Below are positions 34,746 to 44,397 of a DNA stretch of 64,000 bases, in pieces (the stretch's first letter is position 1; each line of letters begins with the position of its first letter). The translations under genes were made by a program, and so were the position numbers. The DNA is taken from contig CAJNDS010002684.1 of NCBI GenBank assembly GCA_905221605.1, positions 62,001-126,000 on the forward strand, written 5' to 3'. Below the pieces are notes generated by a model. It searched no databases. It had not been told where the DNA came from and saw only the letters and a list, made by a program, of their open reading frames with translations. This stretch comes from Symbiodinium natans (taxonomy: Eukaryota > Sar > Dinophyceae > Suessiales > Symbiodiniaceae).

Positions 34746-36800
34746 GAGCAGTGTGAAGTGCTCTGGAGGTCTAATGGTAAAGAGGTTGCCTTAGACCCCT
34801 CCTTCGGCAAGCTGATAGCCCTTGTGGGTAGGGTTACTCAGGTCATTGGCTGGCGGGCAACCGGAGAAGCAGCTTCGGATCCCCGCAGGTCTACCCTGCA
34901 GGCGTCAAGGGTCCTTGCTCAATTCTCTTCGTCCAACGAGGGCGTAGAAGGGCATTGGACCGCGGGCGCTATCAGTCGCGGGAAGAATGCCAATGAGTGC
35001 AAGCTGAAGGGGTTTATGGGTGAAGAGCACAAGGGCCCTGCAGTGGTTCTAGAGCTCTTTAGCCATAGCCCCATCCTGTGCATTTGGGACCATTCCTCCA
35101 CCAAGGTCAAGGTCGAGTTTAAGGGCGGTGTTCCGTCTTTGAGCCTGATCGCGGAGGAGGACGAAAATCGTCGTGAGCAGCTTGCGGTCGAGGCAAGGGA
35201 CGCGGCGAACATTTCGGAGTTCCGAGTCACGGGATCCCTTCGTACGGCGTGGTACGAGGGTCAGCGGCGCGATCCCTCATTGGCGGGCTCGATTCGCAAG
35301 CCAGAGCCGCCAATGGAGATATCCGGAGACGGGTTGCTTGAGCGCGAGGTGACCCTCAGGACGGGTCAAACCGTCGTTGTCCCAGTGGTTCCCAACGGGG
35401 CTGCGGGCGCGAATGGGGTGACCTGGCGCCGCGCTTGCTACAATTCAGTCCACTGTGGAGTCCTTGGGGCCCATAGGTCTGCTGAGGTTACCGTCAAGCT
35501 GCTAGAGAGGGCAGTCTGGTGGCCCGACTTAGAGAAAGATGTGCGGACCTGGGTCGCCAAATGTCTCGCTTGCATTAAAGGCCGCTCTCGACCGACGAAG
35601 GTTGAAGCTCGTGCGGTCAAATGTGGCGCCGAGACATGCTGGCAGGAAGTCAGCGTGGACTGTGAAGGTCCGAACCGAGAGGACAGGGAGGGGCATAGGT
35701 ACTCGCTTACGTACTTCGATTGCCTCAGTCATGCTGTCCTCCTCGAGCCGATGAGGTCTCTGACTCATGCTGAAGTCAGGAGGGCGTTCGTGCGCTGTGT
35801 GCTTCGCAGCAGGACGATCCCGAGCCTCATCAGGTCGGATAGAGGGCCAGAGTTCAAGAATGCGCTCATGGCAGAACTCAGCGCTATGCTTGGGACCGAG
35901 TGGCGGTTCAGCGCGCCCTTGAGGCCTTGTGAGTTGGGCGCAAACGAGCGAGTCCACCAAGAAGTTCAAAAGGTGCTGGGGGCGGTCGTCAGGCAAGTCG
36001 GCGCCTCCCTTTCCGAAGCTTGGTCGGATTGGCTCGTGGTGGCGGAGTACGTCATAGATAACACTCCGGGACCCCACGGGTATACCCCGAGGGACCTAGA
36101 GCGGAGCTGGTCGCTCGCTCTACCACTTGAAAAGGACGTCCTGCGAGACGCCTTGCAGTTCGAACCCATCTCTGATTGGGCTCGGAGCCAGTTTAAGCAG
36201 TTCTCGGAACTAGCTGCTGCGGTCCGAGAGCACTGGACGCGGTCTTCAGAAGCGCGGGCGAAACTTGCAAATCGCCATAGGCGCACTGTGGACCTTAAGC
36301 CAGGAGACCGAGTGGTCTGGAACGCTCCGAGGGCCCGTTCAGAGGGGGCGGGGCGTGTGCCTTGGAAACCGGGTCTGACCGGCCCCTGGCGCGTGTTGGA
36401 AGTCAAGGGCCACAGGCTCACCTTGGAGCCCGTGTCGATGGAGTCGGGGGGTACTTCTTCCGCCCGGCGCGGCCCGATGGAGGCGCACGCGGAAGACTGC
36501 ATTCTTGTTCCTGCGGATGCAGATGGCGCGGAATCCCGCGAGCCGGTCGTCTTTGAGGACGATGGAACCGGCGGGGACGGCTCGTCTCGCCCCAGCTTAG
36601 GGCAACAGGTTCAAGGCGACGCCAAGCAAGTGGAGTTCACGCTGACCAGGCGCGGGAGGGACTTCGTCCTCCGCCTTGGCGACCGCATTGCCTATCGGGG
36701 TGTAGGTGGAGGCCCTAAGGTGTGCAGGTTAGGACGGGTTACGCAGGTAGATGCTGCCCGTGCGCAGGTCGGCGTGCACCGCTATCTCCCCGATGCCAGC
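34746..36800 (+). CDS. Integrase, copy B
   Basis: Integrase inserts the element's cDNA into the host genome. The N-terminal zinc domain shows H-x6-H and, further on, CLAC (C-x2-C). The catalytic core has its first Asp in VDCEGP (codon at 35658), the second in RSDRGPEF (35838) and Glu in GANERVHQE, with exactly 35 residues between the last two: a classic D,D-35-E. The C-terminal part has PWKPGLTGPWRVLEV, a form of the GPY/F motif of Ty3 integrases. All catalytic residues are present. The open frame extends to 37070, but similarity of style ends near 36800, where the meaningful sequence passes into the next frame. It sits between RNase H and the displaced RT palm. Confidence 0.9.
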
Positions 36801-38871
36801 GGGGTGCATCGCCGAGGACGGTGCGCTCACGCTTTCAGAGGGGACTCGTCCGGCCCACGAAGCGGTTACCGTCAGGGAGATCATTTCCAAGGTCGACCTG
36901 AACCGCGACGGCGTGCTTGCTGCAGCCTCGGCCAGGAAGTTGGACAAGGGAGCGTACTCGTTGCAGGACAGGACGCTCGAGAGAGCGTCTCGCGCCAGAA
37001 CGGGTGTGCTCTCGATCCGAGAGGCCCTCGCGGACCTCTTGGTCGCGGAACCCCGCGTGTTGCAGCCTAGGGCTTCCCCAGAGTCGGGTGCTGTCGAGAG
37101 TTGGTTCCGGCAGTATTTCCTTGGAGGGGTTGCCGATGTCTTAGAGGTTGCTTGGGGTTACGCGGTCGTTTCCGACGCGGCTAGGAGGCACGGGTATAGG
37201 GTTGTTCCAGCTTTTGTGCAAGGCAAGCAGGCCTACGGGATCACCTGGAACCTGGCCGCAGAAGGGCACTTAGAGGCAATTAGCGGCGCTGTTTTGCGCG
37301 CAGAGCCGAAGGTGCTCGTGATTGGGCTTGAGGGCAAGAATGTGCCCCGAGCTTTCCTTCAGCTAGTCGTCCGGTGTGCGCAGGAACGCACGCGCGCGGG
37401 CGCCCACGTCGCGCTGCATTTGCAGGCACAAAAAGGCGAGTGGGAACCCTGGCGGCTAGAGGAGTGGGGCGCCTTGTTTGGGACGCTCGCAGAGCCACGC
37501 TGGCCTTGGGCTTTCGTGCGGGCTGACATATGCCAGTTCGCGCGGGCCAGTGGCCGCGACAACCTCGTTGAGAGCGGGGCCCTGTGGCTCGCCGATTTCA
37601 GCTTAGAATCGGTAGGTTTGAGGTGTAGTAGGCCGGATGCGTTAGGCGCAGTGCAGCACAAGCACGTTGGGCGCGCGCAAGCCGACTACAACCTCATAGG
37701 GGCGGCTTTCTGCGCATCACTCCAGGACCTTGGTCTGAGGGGCGCAGAAGAGCTGTGCACCGCTGCAGTTGAAAGCTTTCCAGCCACTGCGGGTGCGGAT
37801 AGCGCCGCGGCTGCACCACAGCCCTCTCCAGTCATTCCCCTCCCGGACGTGCGCTCGGGCGAGGACCTCACGCCAGCAGAGCGTGCGGAGCTGGATAAGG
37901 AGGTGGATATGTACGCCGCTGAGAAGGAAGCGTATTGGCGAACCAAGGCGGACGCCAAGGACTGGGATTCCGTCCGGGCTGACCTTGAGGTCTATGCTCT
38001 TGCGGGCGAGAAGGTCGCGGAGGATCCTAGGCGCACCGAGGCCTATAGAGACCTCGTATGGTCGGGTTTGAAGATCGAGCCTGGACCAACCAGACCAGGG
38101 CTGACCGATGCTGACATCGCAGCCGTCAGGGAGGTCATACGGCGAAAGGCCGCTGGGTTCTGGGTGGAGGACACCACCAGGACCACGGTCAGGAAGTTCG
38201 CCCATGACTGCATTCCCACCGGGCCGCCGGTCTCGTCCCAGCCTCACAGTCTGAGGGGCGAGTCCGCGCAATGGGTCGACGACAAGCTTGAAGAAGAATG
38301 CAAGCGGGGTCAGTTGATCCGCGGCAGCTCGGCTTGGGGATCTGCGCCGTTTCCGACCAAGGAAATGCCCAGCTACAAGCGGCATAGGAAGCGACGCTTG
38401 GTGGTTGACTACCGCCGTGTGAATGCCCGAATTAAGCGCTCCACGTACTATTGTCGGCGGGGTAGCGATGTGCTCGCCGCCGCAGTAGGTTCGGTTTGGT
38501 ATACCTTCGTGGATGCGGTTAGTGGGTTTAATCAAATTAGGAACACCAAGCGTGCTCGCGAGGTGTTGGCCATTGTGGCAAGATCAGGGAAATATCTCCC
38601 TGTCGGCCTCACCTTTGGCCCGATTAACGGCCCAGATGATTTCAACTTTGTGGTTGATAGGGCCTATGCCCCCGGCAGAGGTAGGCGCCTTAAGTATACT
38701 AAGGAGTGGATAGCCTACGTGGATGATCTTACTGTTAGGACGGGTAGGGTCATTGATGGGCAGTTTTTCACTGATGCCCAAGCCGAGGGGGCGGTGCGCG
38801 AAGCGTGCGCCAAAGGGGCAGTCGCAGCTCCGCAGAGCGCGTCGTCTGCTCTTGAAGCCTTAGGCGTTCGC
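36751..38871 (+). CDS. Methyltransferase-like domain and RT fingers/palm (YVDD), copy B
   Basis: The first part (about 37070-37760) reads DVLEVAWGYAVVSDAARRHG and later ADICQFA and QHKHVG. It resembles, in spacing, the methyltransferase-fold domain found in pol of other dinoflagellate elements, but lacks a Pro-Cys catalytic motif; this match is inference. The second part (about 38190-38800) is the N-terminal half of a Ty3-type reverse transcriptase: RRLVVDYRRVN, FVDAVSGFNQI with D588, LTFGPINGPDDF, and AYVDDLTV with YVDD at 656-659. The catalytic Asp triad (D588, D658, D659) is intact. The RT homology stops shortly after YVDD, exactly where a thumb should follow; the thumb is encoded about 6 kb upstream, before integrase. 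The frame starts at ATG 36751 but meaningful sequence starts near 36810. Confidence 0.85.
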
Positions 38872-39489
38872 GGTGCGCACAACACCAAGCGCGCGAACCA
38901 TGACGCGGCGCGCTCAGACCAGAATCACCCCACGCGCGTTCTGATGCTCAGGATGTTGGGGCTGTTCGGGTGTTTCTGTGTTCAGGGCGGGTGTTTTTGG
39001 GGCGGGCCGTTTCCCAGGTCGCCGGTCTGCGGGCAGAAGGATTTTTCGTCGTTCGTCGCGTGCAGCTTCGTTCGTCTGTCTCGCAGCCAGTGTTTTGCAA
39101 GCAGGCCTAGAGGTTCGGTCCAAGGTCGAAGCAGAAGCCTTAGAAGCCTTAGAGCCCAGACCTTAAGGAAACTCCCCAAACCCCCGCCGCAGCGGTTCAA
39201 GTGTGTTGTAGAACCTAGGGTAGGTAGTCCCTCCCCGCGTTCGTGCCTGTGCACTGCGCCCCGCTGCGGGTCGCGACCAGACCGCGCGGGAGCGACCGAT
39301 CGGTCGCCCGGACCTTCGTGGTCAACCACAAGGCCCCGCTGCGGGCCGTGCCCTGGCCGCGCGGGAGCGGCTGCCTACCACTACTGCACACCGGCCCCTT
39401 GCAGCGGGCCGTGTCCTGGCCGCTCAAGGGCGCGTCAGGTTTTCCTCGCCCATCGGAGGTCCAGCAAAGCCGCGGGCCTCAGTGCCGCG
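38872..39489 (+). other. Spacer between RT palm and Tpt1-like gene, with three hairpins
   Basis: The frame stays open here, but the translation (Cys/Arg/Pro-rich) looks non-coding. Three copies of the 21-nt hairpin cluster at 39266-39286, 39341-39361 and 39404-39424, just before the ATG at 39490. The flanks extend the stems, for example CCCTTG/CAAGGG around the third copy. This mirrors the leader before Gag, so it may be a leader for a second translation unit. Confidence 0.55.
39266..39424 (+). other. Cluster of three hairpin motifs
   Basis: Copies at 39266-39286 (stem GGTC/GACC), 39341-39361 (GGCC/GGCC) and 39404-39424 (GGCC/GGCC). Each has a single unpaired G in the 5' arm, a 7-nt loop and additional paired flanks. 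Confidence 0.7.
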
Positions 39490-40605
39490 ATGGGTGGAGG
39501 AGGGTCGAAGGGCAGGGGCAAGAGCAAGAGTCCAGGCCCTAAGGGCCGAAAGGGCCCGCCCACGATCGACGACGTGCAGCGTATGCTAGTCCGATGCATG
39601 CGGCACGGCGAAGCTGGTTGTAGAGGCCGGTTCGCTCCGGGCGGCCTCTACCCGGTTGATGAGTTGATCGAACAACTCGGCATCACCATCAACCAGTACA
39701 ACCAGGCGGTCGCGCACGACGCCAACCAGCGGAAACCGAGGTTGGATACCTCGTACGCTGGCTACTTGCGTGCCTTCCAAGGCCACTCGGCCGATTGCGG
39801 CCATCCTATGGGATTCATGATGGAGGGCCTAAGTGAGACCGCCATCAACGATCTTATATATCGGCATGGCCCGGCCATGTGGCACGGCACGGACTTGCAT
39901 GTCGTGCCGAGCCTGATCGAGAATGGCTTGGTCCCCGGCGGCGGGCCGGGAGGCCGCCTCGGGGTGCACTACGTCCTAGGGCACTGCCCCACGCAGTGGG
40001 AGGACGGGAGACGCGGGTTCCGCCGCGGATCGACTTGCATAGTCGAGGTCCGGTTGGCGGTCCTGCGGGACGCCGGAGTGCCTATCTATGCGGGAGCAGA
40101 TGGGGTGGCTCTCACTGGCCAGATTAGAGCCACCGGCATCTCCCGCATCTGGGCACTCCCCAAAGGCTCAGCTGTTTACTCCATCTTAATAGCTGAGTTA
40201 GAAGTGGATCGGTTGATCCAGCATGTCGACCTAAGGAGTTTAGGCGACATCAGTGCGGGCCCCCACCCGCCGTTGGGGCGAGGACCGAAACTGGGCACGG
40301 TCCAAGCGTCCCAAGCTGCTGCGGCCAGCAGTGGCGCGGCGAGCTCCTCGACGGTTGTGCTGGCCCCTGCGGGCCGTGTCATGGCCGCGGGGGCCGCCCA
40401 ACCTGTTACCCCTCCTAAGGCCGCGCCTAAGGCCAAAGGGCGTGCTTCAGGGGCTCCTAAGACTTCGATCTTTCCAGCGAAGCCCAAGGAGTATCCTAGG
40501 CGCAACGTCCCTGGCCCCAATGCCCTCGAGGCCGAAGACTCGCTCGAGGAAGAGGCAGCCCGGATCTTCCCGACACGCGGGCGCCCCAAGCCGCGGTCAA
40601 GGTGA
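39490..40605 (+). CDS. Tpt1/KptA-like RNA 2'-phosphotransferase
   Basis: The ATG at 39490 lies in a good context (GCCGCGATGG) and opens a Gly/Lys-rich tail before the domain, which spans roughly residues 24-245 of 371. Matches to the Tpt1/KptA family run along its whole length: MRHGE (R38, H39), PVDELIEQL, RAFQGHS (R94), MWHGT (130-134), GGRLGVHY (R156) and GVPIYAGADGVALTG. The Arg-His-Arg-Arg tetrad that the family uses to remove an internal RNA 2'-phosphate with NAD+ is complete. In eukaryotes Tpt1 finishes tRNA splicing; some members also ADP-ribosylate nucleic-acid ends. The C-terminal tail is Ala/Pro/Lys-rich and ends at an apparent frameshift near 40575. Its role in a retrotransposon is unknown; RNA end processing is inference. 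Confidence 0.82.
   Translation: MGGGGSKGRGKSKSPGPKGRKGPPTIDDVQRMLVRCMRHGEAGCRGRFAPGGLYPVDELIEQLGITINQYNQAVAHDANQRKPRLDTSYAGYLRAFQGHSADCGHPMGFMMEGLSETAINDLIYRHGPAMWHGTDLHVVPSLIENGLVPGGGPGGRLGVHYVLGHCPTQWEDGRRGFRRGSTCIVEVRLAVLRDAGVPIYAGADGVALTGQIRATGISRIWALPKGSAVYSILIAELEVDRLIQHVDLRSLGDISAGPHPPLGRGPKLGTVQASQAAAASSGAASSSTVVLAPAGRVMAAGAAQPVTPPKAAPKAKGRASGAPKTSIFPAKPKEYPRRNVPGPNALEAEDSLEEEAARIFPTRGRPKPRSR
40369..40389 (+). other. Hairpin motif in the tail of the Tpt1-like gene
   Basis: A copy of the 21-nt hairpin with G-C at the variable pair. The flanks GGCCCCT and GGGGGCC lengthen the stem by seven pairs (one G-T). Confidence 0.65.
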
Positions 40606-40757
40606 AGGAGGACGAAGAGCCCGCTGGTGGGGCCCAGGCCGGGAGCATAGAGGAAGGAGTCCTCGAACTTGGCCAATCGGTGGTCAGCACCGCGAAGGAG
40701 TACCTCGCGCGGTCCGAAGCTCTTCTGAGACGAGAATACTGGAGGTGGCGGGAACCG
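40560..40757 (+). pseudogene. Linker segment after the Tpt1-like domain
   Basis: A short stretch in a different frame reads like protein: Lys/Glu-rich, then LELGQSVVSTAKEYLARSEA and YWRWREP. It is probably the continuation of the Tpt1-like protein, displaced by an indel near 40575, and it passes by another shift near 40755 into the zinc-finger segment. No family is recognised. Confidence 0.5.
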
Positions 40758-40760
40758 CGA

Positions 40761-41718
40761 TGGTGAAGTTAGAAAAGATCACCAAGCGTGAGGAATCCCT
40801 CAAAACTCTGCGCCGTGGGGGAGAGAATCGGGCGGCCGGGGAAGGCGCCGACGGGGAAGAGGTGTCTGACGATGGTCAGGATGCCCCCAAGGGATCGAGC
40901 AGTTCCGCCAGGCCTTCAAGAGGCAAAACCGTCCGGTCCGCCCCGGCCCCAGAGGTGCCTCGCCCCAATGCTGACGGCCACTATGGATGCTCAGCTCCTG
41001 GATGCGGGCTGGCCTTTGAGTCGCTGGTGCAATACCACTTGCATCAGGCGGCCTGCCATGGCGCCTCTCTTCCGCCCAACCTGGGGATCAGCCCCTCCGC
41101 ACCTCTTGACCCTTTTCGTCAAGACTGGCGGGGACGGTTGTTCCGCCGAGGAAAGGACGGTGGGTATGGGGAGGTGCCCATGCTCCGAGTGATTCGGTAC
41201 CACAAAGCCAACGGGTACGATCACTCGAAGGTCCCGCTCCTGAAGAGAGGGGACCGAATCCAGCTTGAGGACGGATCGCACCACATTTATGGTGGTAGTC
41301 ATCCACCGGGGTGGCTTCGCGATGACCCCGAGCTGGATCCCGCTCCAGAGAGTAGCGGTGGAGGGTCCACGCCCAAGAGCGAGCCCACGGAGGAGGCCGA
41401 GCATGGACCTCCGCGGGAGGCCGCTCCGCGCGGGCGGGCCCTCGGGCCGCCGACGAGCGACGTTCAGCAACGCCTGGCAGAGCGTCGTCGTTCCAAGCGG
41501 GATTACTCGCCAGACCTGGTGACGCCTCTTGACGATCTCCATGCCCAGGAGATCGATTCCTTCTTCGCGGGCGACCCAGCCGTGGATAGCCTTGACGTCA
41601 TTTTGATGCGCGCCGAGGTTCGCACTGAGTCCCACCTCAACGTTGGCCGGGAGCAAGAAGAGCCCCTGGTCAAGGAGGAACACGAGGAGGAAGCTGAGGT
41701 TGTCAAGGACGAGGAGGT
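40761..41718 (+). CDS. C2H2 zinc-finger segment
   Basis: Starting at MVKLEKITKREESL, this segment encodes a charged N-terminal part, then one C2H2 finger (C at 40988; pattern C-x4-C-x12-H-x4-H), a Trp/Arg-rich stretch (FRQDWRGRLFRRGKD) and a long acidic tail rich in Glu that ends VVKDEE. It probably forms part of the same second polyprotein as the Tpt1-like and PLD-like domains, because the flanking segments continue in other frames through single indels. The finger suggests nucleic-acid or protein binding. No closer assignment is possible. Confidence 0.6.
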
Positions 41719-41727
41719 TTGGTTGAG

Positions 41728-44178
41728 ATGGAGGCAGGCACCGCGGATGAGGCGGACGATGTCGCCCTCCCAGCCAACCGGGCCTACGTCGAAGGCCGCT
41801 TTTACCCCTACGGCAGCTGGCGGTGCTTCTTCTGCGAAGCCATCAACCCGGTTGCCGAGGACCAGTGCCTCACCACGCACGCGGGCGGCCCGAAAGCGGG
41901 CGCCCCGTGCGACGGCCGATGGATCAACGGGATCGACATCGGGTGGTGGGAGGTAGACCCTCAAACCGCGCCCGAGCAATGGAGGCGGAGGTTTTCTGCC
42001 GAAGCGCTTGAAGACCAACAAGCGCGGGCGGATGCCGCGAGGCTTCTCAGCGATGAGGAACTCGCTGAAGCCCTCCAGGCGGCCGAGGAGGCGCAGGCGG
42101 CCGAGCGCGCCAAGAAGCGAGAGCGGCGCCAGGCGGAGAAGGCGGAGCGCGATGACCACATCAGCGAAGCGCTCCGCATTGCAGGGTGGCAGTGCCCTAA
42201 CTGCTATGAATGGAATCTTTCATTCAGGCAGCTGTGCTTTCGCTGCAGCACCCCTCTCCGTTTGGCAGAGGTCGTCTCTCGCGGGATCCCTGATCGGCGT
42301 GGCGAAGAGAGGGACTCTGGCTCCGAAAGCAGCCAGGACGAGCTGGAGCACGAGATCCTTCTGGCCAATCTTGCGATGGACCAAGAAACCATCCAACCTC
42401 TTCTTAGAAACAAACACAAGAAGAGGGGCGGTAAGCGACGTCGCGAAGAAGCGACGTACGGCAAGGGCCGCGACCCTTGGAGTGCTTGGGCAGATGCCCG
42501 TGGCAAGGGCCAGGGCAAGCCGAAGGGCAGAGGCAAGTCCGATGCCAAGGGCAAGCCCAAGGGGAGGGGCAGGTACGCCTGGGGCGCTTACGCCGCGGGC
42601 ATAGTTGCCGCGCTCCAACCCCGCCCAAGCACAAGCTGGGTCCCAGCCTTCCCGTGCGGGTCGGCCCGGCCGCCGCCAAGTGTTCCGCTTCCGCCGCGGA
42701 CCCCCTTTTTCCTGGGTCGCGGGCTCCTCAATCGGTTGATGCACGCCCTCAACGGGAACATCAACGGCTGGTGGGGCCTGGCGGCTGCAGCGTCGGCGCC
42801 GATTGCCTTGCAGTTGCACCGCGGGGCTGTGCATGTTGTCGAGGACTCCATGCACGCGGTTGCAACAATTTCGGCCGACGTTGTCGAGGAAATCGGTCAT
42901 GGGGCCAGGCGGACCGTGTGGGTCGCCGGAACAGCCATCACTCTGGTAGTAGTGATCTTGTGCAGCGCTGTTCTGTGGTACGTGAGTCGTGCCGTTGCCA
43001 ATCGCATTGCGCATCTGCGACATGGCAACACCGCGGCCCCTGAGGCGCGGCTGTCTCAACTCCTTGGCTCTGAAGCGACGTTTGAGGTCGCGAGCACTAA
43101 GAAAGGGGTGACCCATAAAGTTTGGGTGCACCTCAAGGAGGAGACAGCTGCCTGTGGCTGTCGTGCTTACCTAGCAGAGGGACGTTGCGGGCACTGCGAT
43201 GCCGCAATGGACACCGCTCGATCCCTAGGGTTTTTGCACGCGGCCCAGCGAGGCGCGGGTTCTGCGCTCACAGACTCCATTCGGAGTACCGCCTCCGAAG
43301 CCCTAGCTAAGGGTAAGGTTGTGTTGGGTTTGGGGAACAGTGAAGGATGCTTCTCCCAACTTGCGGCCAAGAGCCGCGGGCTCTCCTGCTTTCAGGGGCT
43401 CGCGGGTCGTGACCTGGCCGCGGCCCCAGCAGATGGAGCGAGCGCAGCCCACGCACAGTCCGGCTTCGTGCAACGTGCCGCCACTGCCACTGTGGCGCGC
43501 ACACCCAGCCGGAGGAACAAGGGCCCAGTCCCCGCTAGGAGTTCTCCAGTCAAAGAAGCGGAATTCCTTGCGGGCGGGCCATACGTTCAGGCCGCCCAAA
43601 CGCTGCTTGGGTCTGGAGCAGCAGAGGATGTGATCTACATCCGGGCGTACAGCTTAGATTGCCCATCCTGCATCGAGGCAATCGAAGCGTCGCTTAGCAA
43701 GGGCGCAGGCGTTCGGATTGTCGCCGACATGGGACAATGCCACCGCACCAAACTGCAGTGGCAAGCGTTGAAACGCTTGGCGGCTGCAGGCGCCGAGGTG
43801 AAGGTGGGTTGCGGCACATCCGTGCGCGACGCCTATGCTCGCGACGGCCGCGGGGCTAAAGTAGGTACCGGTATCCAAGGGCTTCACCATGCCAAGGCCC
43901 TTTGCCTACTGCGGCCTGATGGCGCGGTGGTGCTGATTGGGAGCCTCAATTTTACCACAAGCAGCAAAGCCAATGCGGAGGCAGGGCTTAGGCTTGAGGT
44001 CGCCAAGACGCACCCGGTCGCGCAGTCCTACATCGAGGATTTCCAGAGGGTGTCGGCTGAGGCATTCTCCCTCGATGAGGCGGTCGCAAGGCGCCCTCAG
44101 TTGGAGCGAGCCAGTAGCTCCAACGTTGCTGGCAACGCCACTCGTGCCCCCAACACTGCTCCACAGGGTATCGAGTAG
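41728..44178 (+). CDS. Membrane-anchored PLD-family (HKD) protein with RanBP2 and SWIM zinc fingers
   Basis: From the ATG at 41728 (816 codons) the protein shows a Cys-rich N-terminal domain, an Ala/Glu-rich helix, and a RanBP2-type zinc finger starting at W-x-C156 with the pattern W-x-C-x2-C-x3-N-x6-C-x2-C. A Gly/Lys-rich basic stretch and a transmembrane segment (about 398-420) follow, then a SWIM-type finger (C476-x-C478-x8-C487-x-H489). The C-terminus is one phospholipase-D-type domain with H721-x-K723, D731 and GSLN (738-741), preceded by YSLDCPSCIEAI and VRIVADMG. Single-HKD members such as Nuc and mitoPLD/Zucchini are nucleases or phosphodiesterases that act as dimers; a nuclease role here is inference. 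The true start is uncertain because the preceding segment is in another frame. Confidence 0.8.
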   Translation: MEAGTADEADDVALPANRAYVEGRFYPYGSWRCFFCEAINPVAEDQCLTTHAGGPKAGAPCDGRWINGIDIGWWEVDPQTAPEQWRRRFSAEALEDQQARADAARLLSDEELAEALQAAEEAQAAERAKKRERRQAEKAERDDHISEALRIAGWQCPNCYEWNLSFRQLCFRCSTPLRLAEVVSRGIPDRRGEERDSGSESSQDELEHEILLANLAMDQETIQPLLRNKHKKRGGKRRREEATYGKGRDPWSAWADARGKGQGKPKGRGKSDAKGKPKGRGRYAWGAYAAGIVAALQPRPSTSWVPAFPCGSARPPPSVPLPPRTPFFLGRGLLNRLMHALNGNINGWWGLAAAASAPIALQLHRGAVHVVEDSMHAVATISADVVEEIGHGARRTVWVAGTAITLVVVILCSAVLWYVSRAVANRIAHLRHGNTAAPEARLSQLLGSEATFEVASTKKGVTHKVWVHLKEETAACGCRAYLAEGRCGHCDAAMDTARSLGFLHAAQRGAGSALTDSIRSTASEALAKGKVVLGLGNSEGCFSQLAAKSRGLSCFQGLAGRDLAAAPADGASAAHAQSGFVQRAATATVARTPSRRNKGPVPARSSPVKEAEFLAGGPYVQAAQTLLGSGAAEDVIYIRAYSLDCPSCIEAIEASLSKGAGVRIVADMGQCHRTKLQWQALKRLAAAGAEVKVGCGTSVRDAYARDGRGAKVGTGIQGLHHAKALCLLRPDGAVVLIGSLNFTTSSKANAEAGLRLEVAKTHPVAQSYIEDFQRVSAEAFSLDEAVARRPQLERASSSNVAGNATRAPNTAPQGIE
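43402..43422 (+). other. Hairpin motif within the PLD-like gene
   Basis: A copy of the 21-nt hairpin; the second stem pair is a T-G wobble. Confidence 0.55.
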
Positions 44179-44397
44179 GCTGCGGCCAGTCGGCGCGGCG
44201 TGGTATGCATCCACGCATTATCAGAGCAGGCGTTGCAGCACGGCACGTTGCTTCGCCAACCTTTTGCATTTTCTTTTGCTTGACTGCGGGCGAAAAGCCG
44301 CGGCAGGTTGGAAACCTGCCCATTTTGCATTCCCCGCACCTTTCTCCTCCGCCCTGCCTGTGGCCCCTCGTGCTGAGGGTGCTCTTTTGCAGGTGCT

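Noticed and set aside
36362-36556. Many antisense and alternative-frame open frames across both retrotransposon copies
   Set aside because: They follow from the high GC content and mirror the real coding frames.
38872-39489. Treating the frame from 36751 to 40605 as one continuous protein
   Set aside because: The middle part translates to Cys/Arg/Pro-rich text unlike protein, holds three hairpins and is followed by a well-placed ATG, so two separate coding units are more likely; a readthrough protein cannot be fully excluded.
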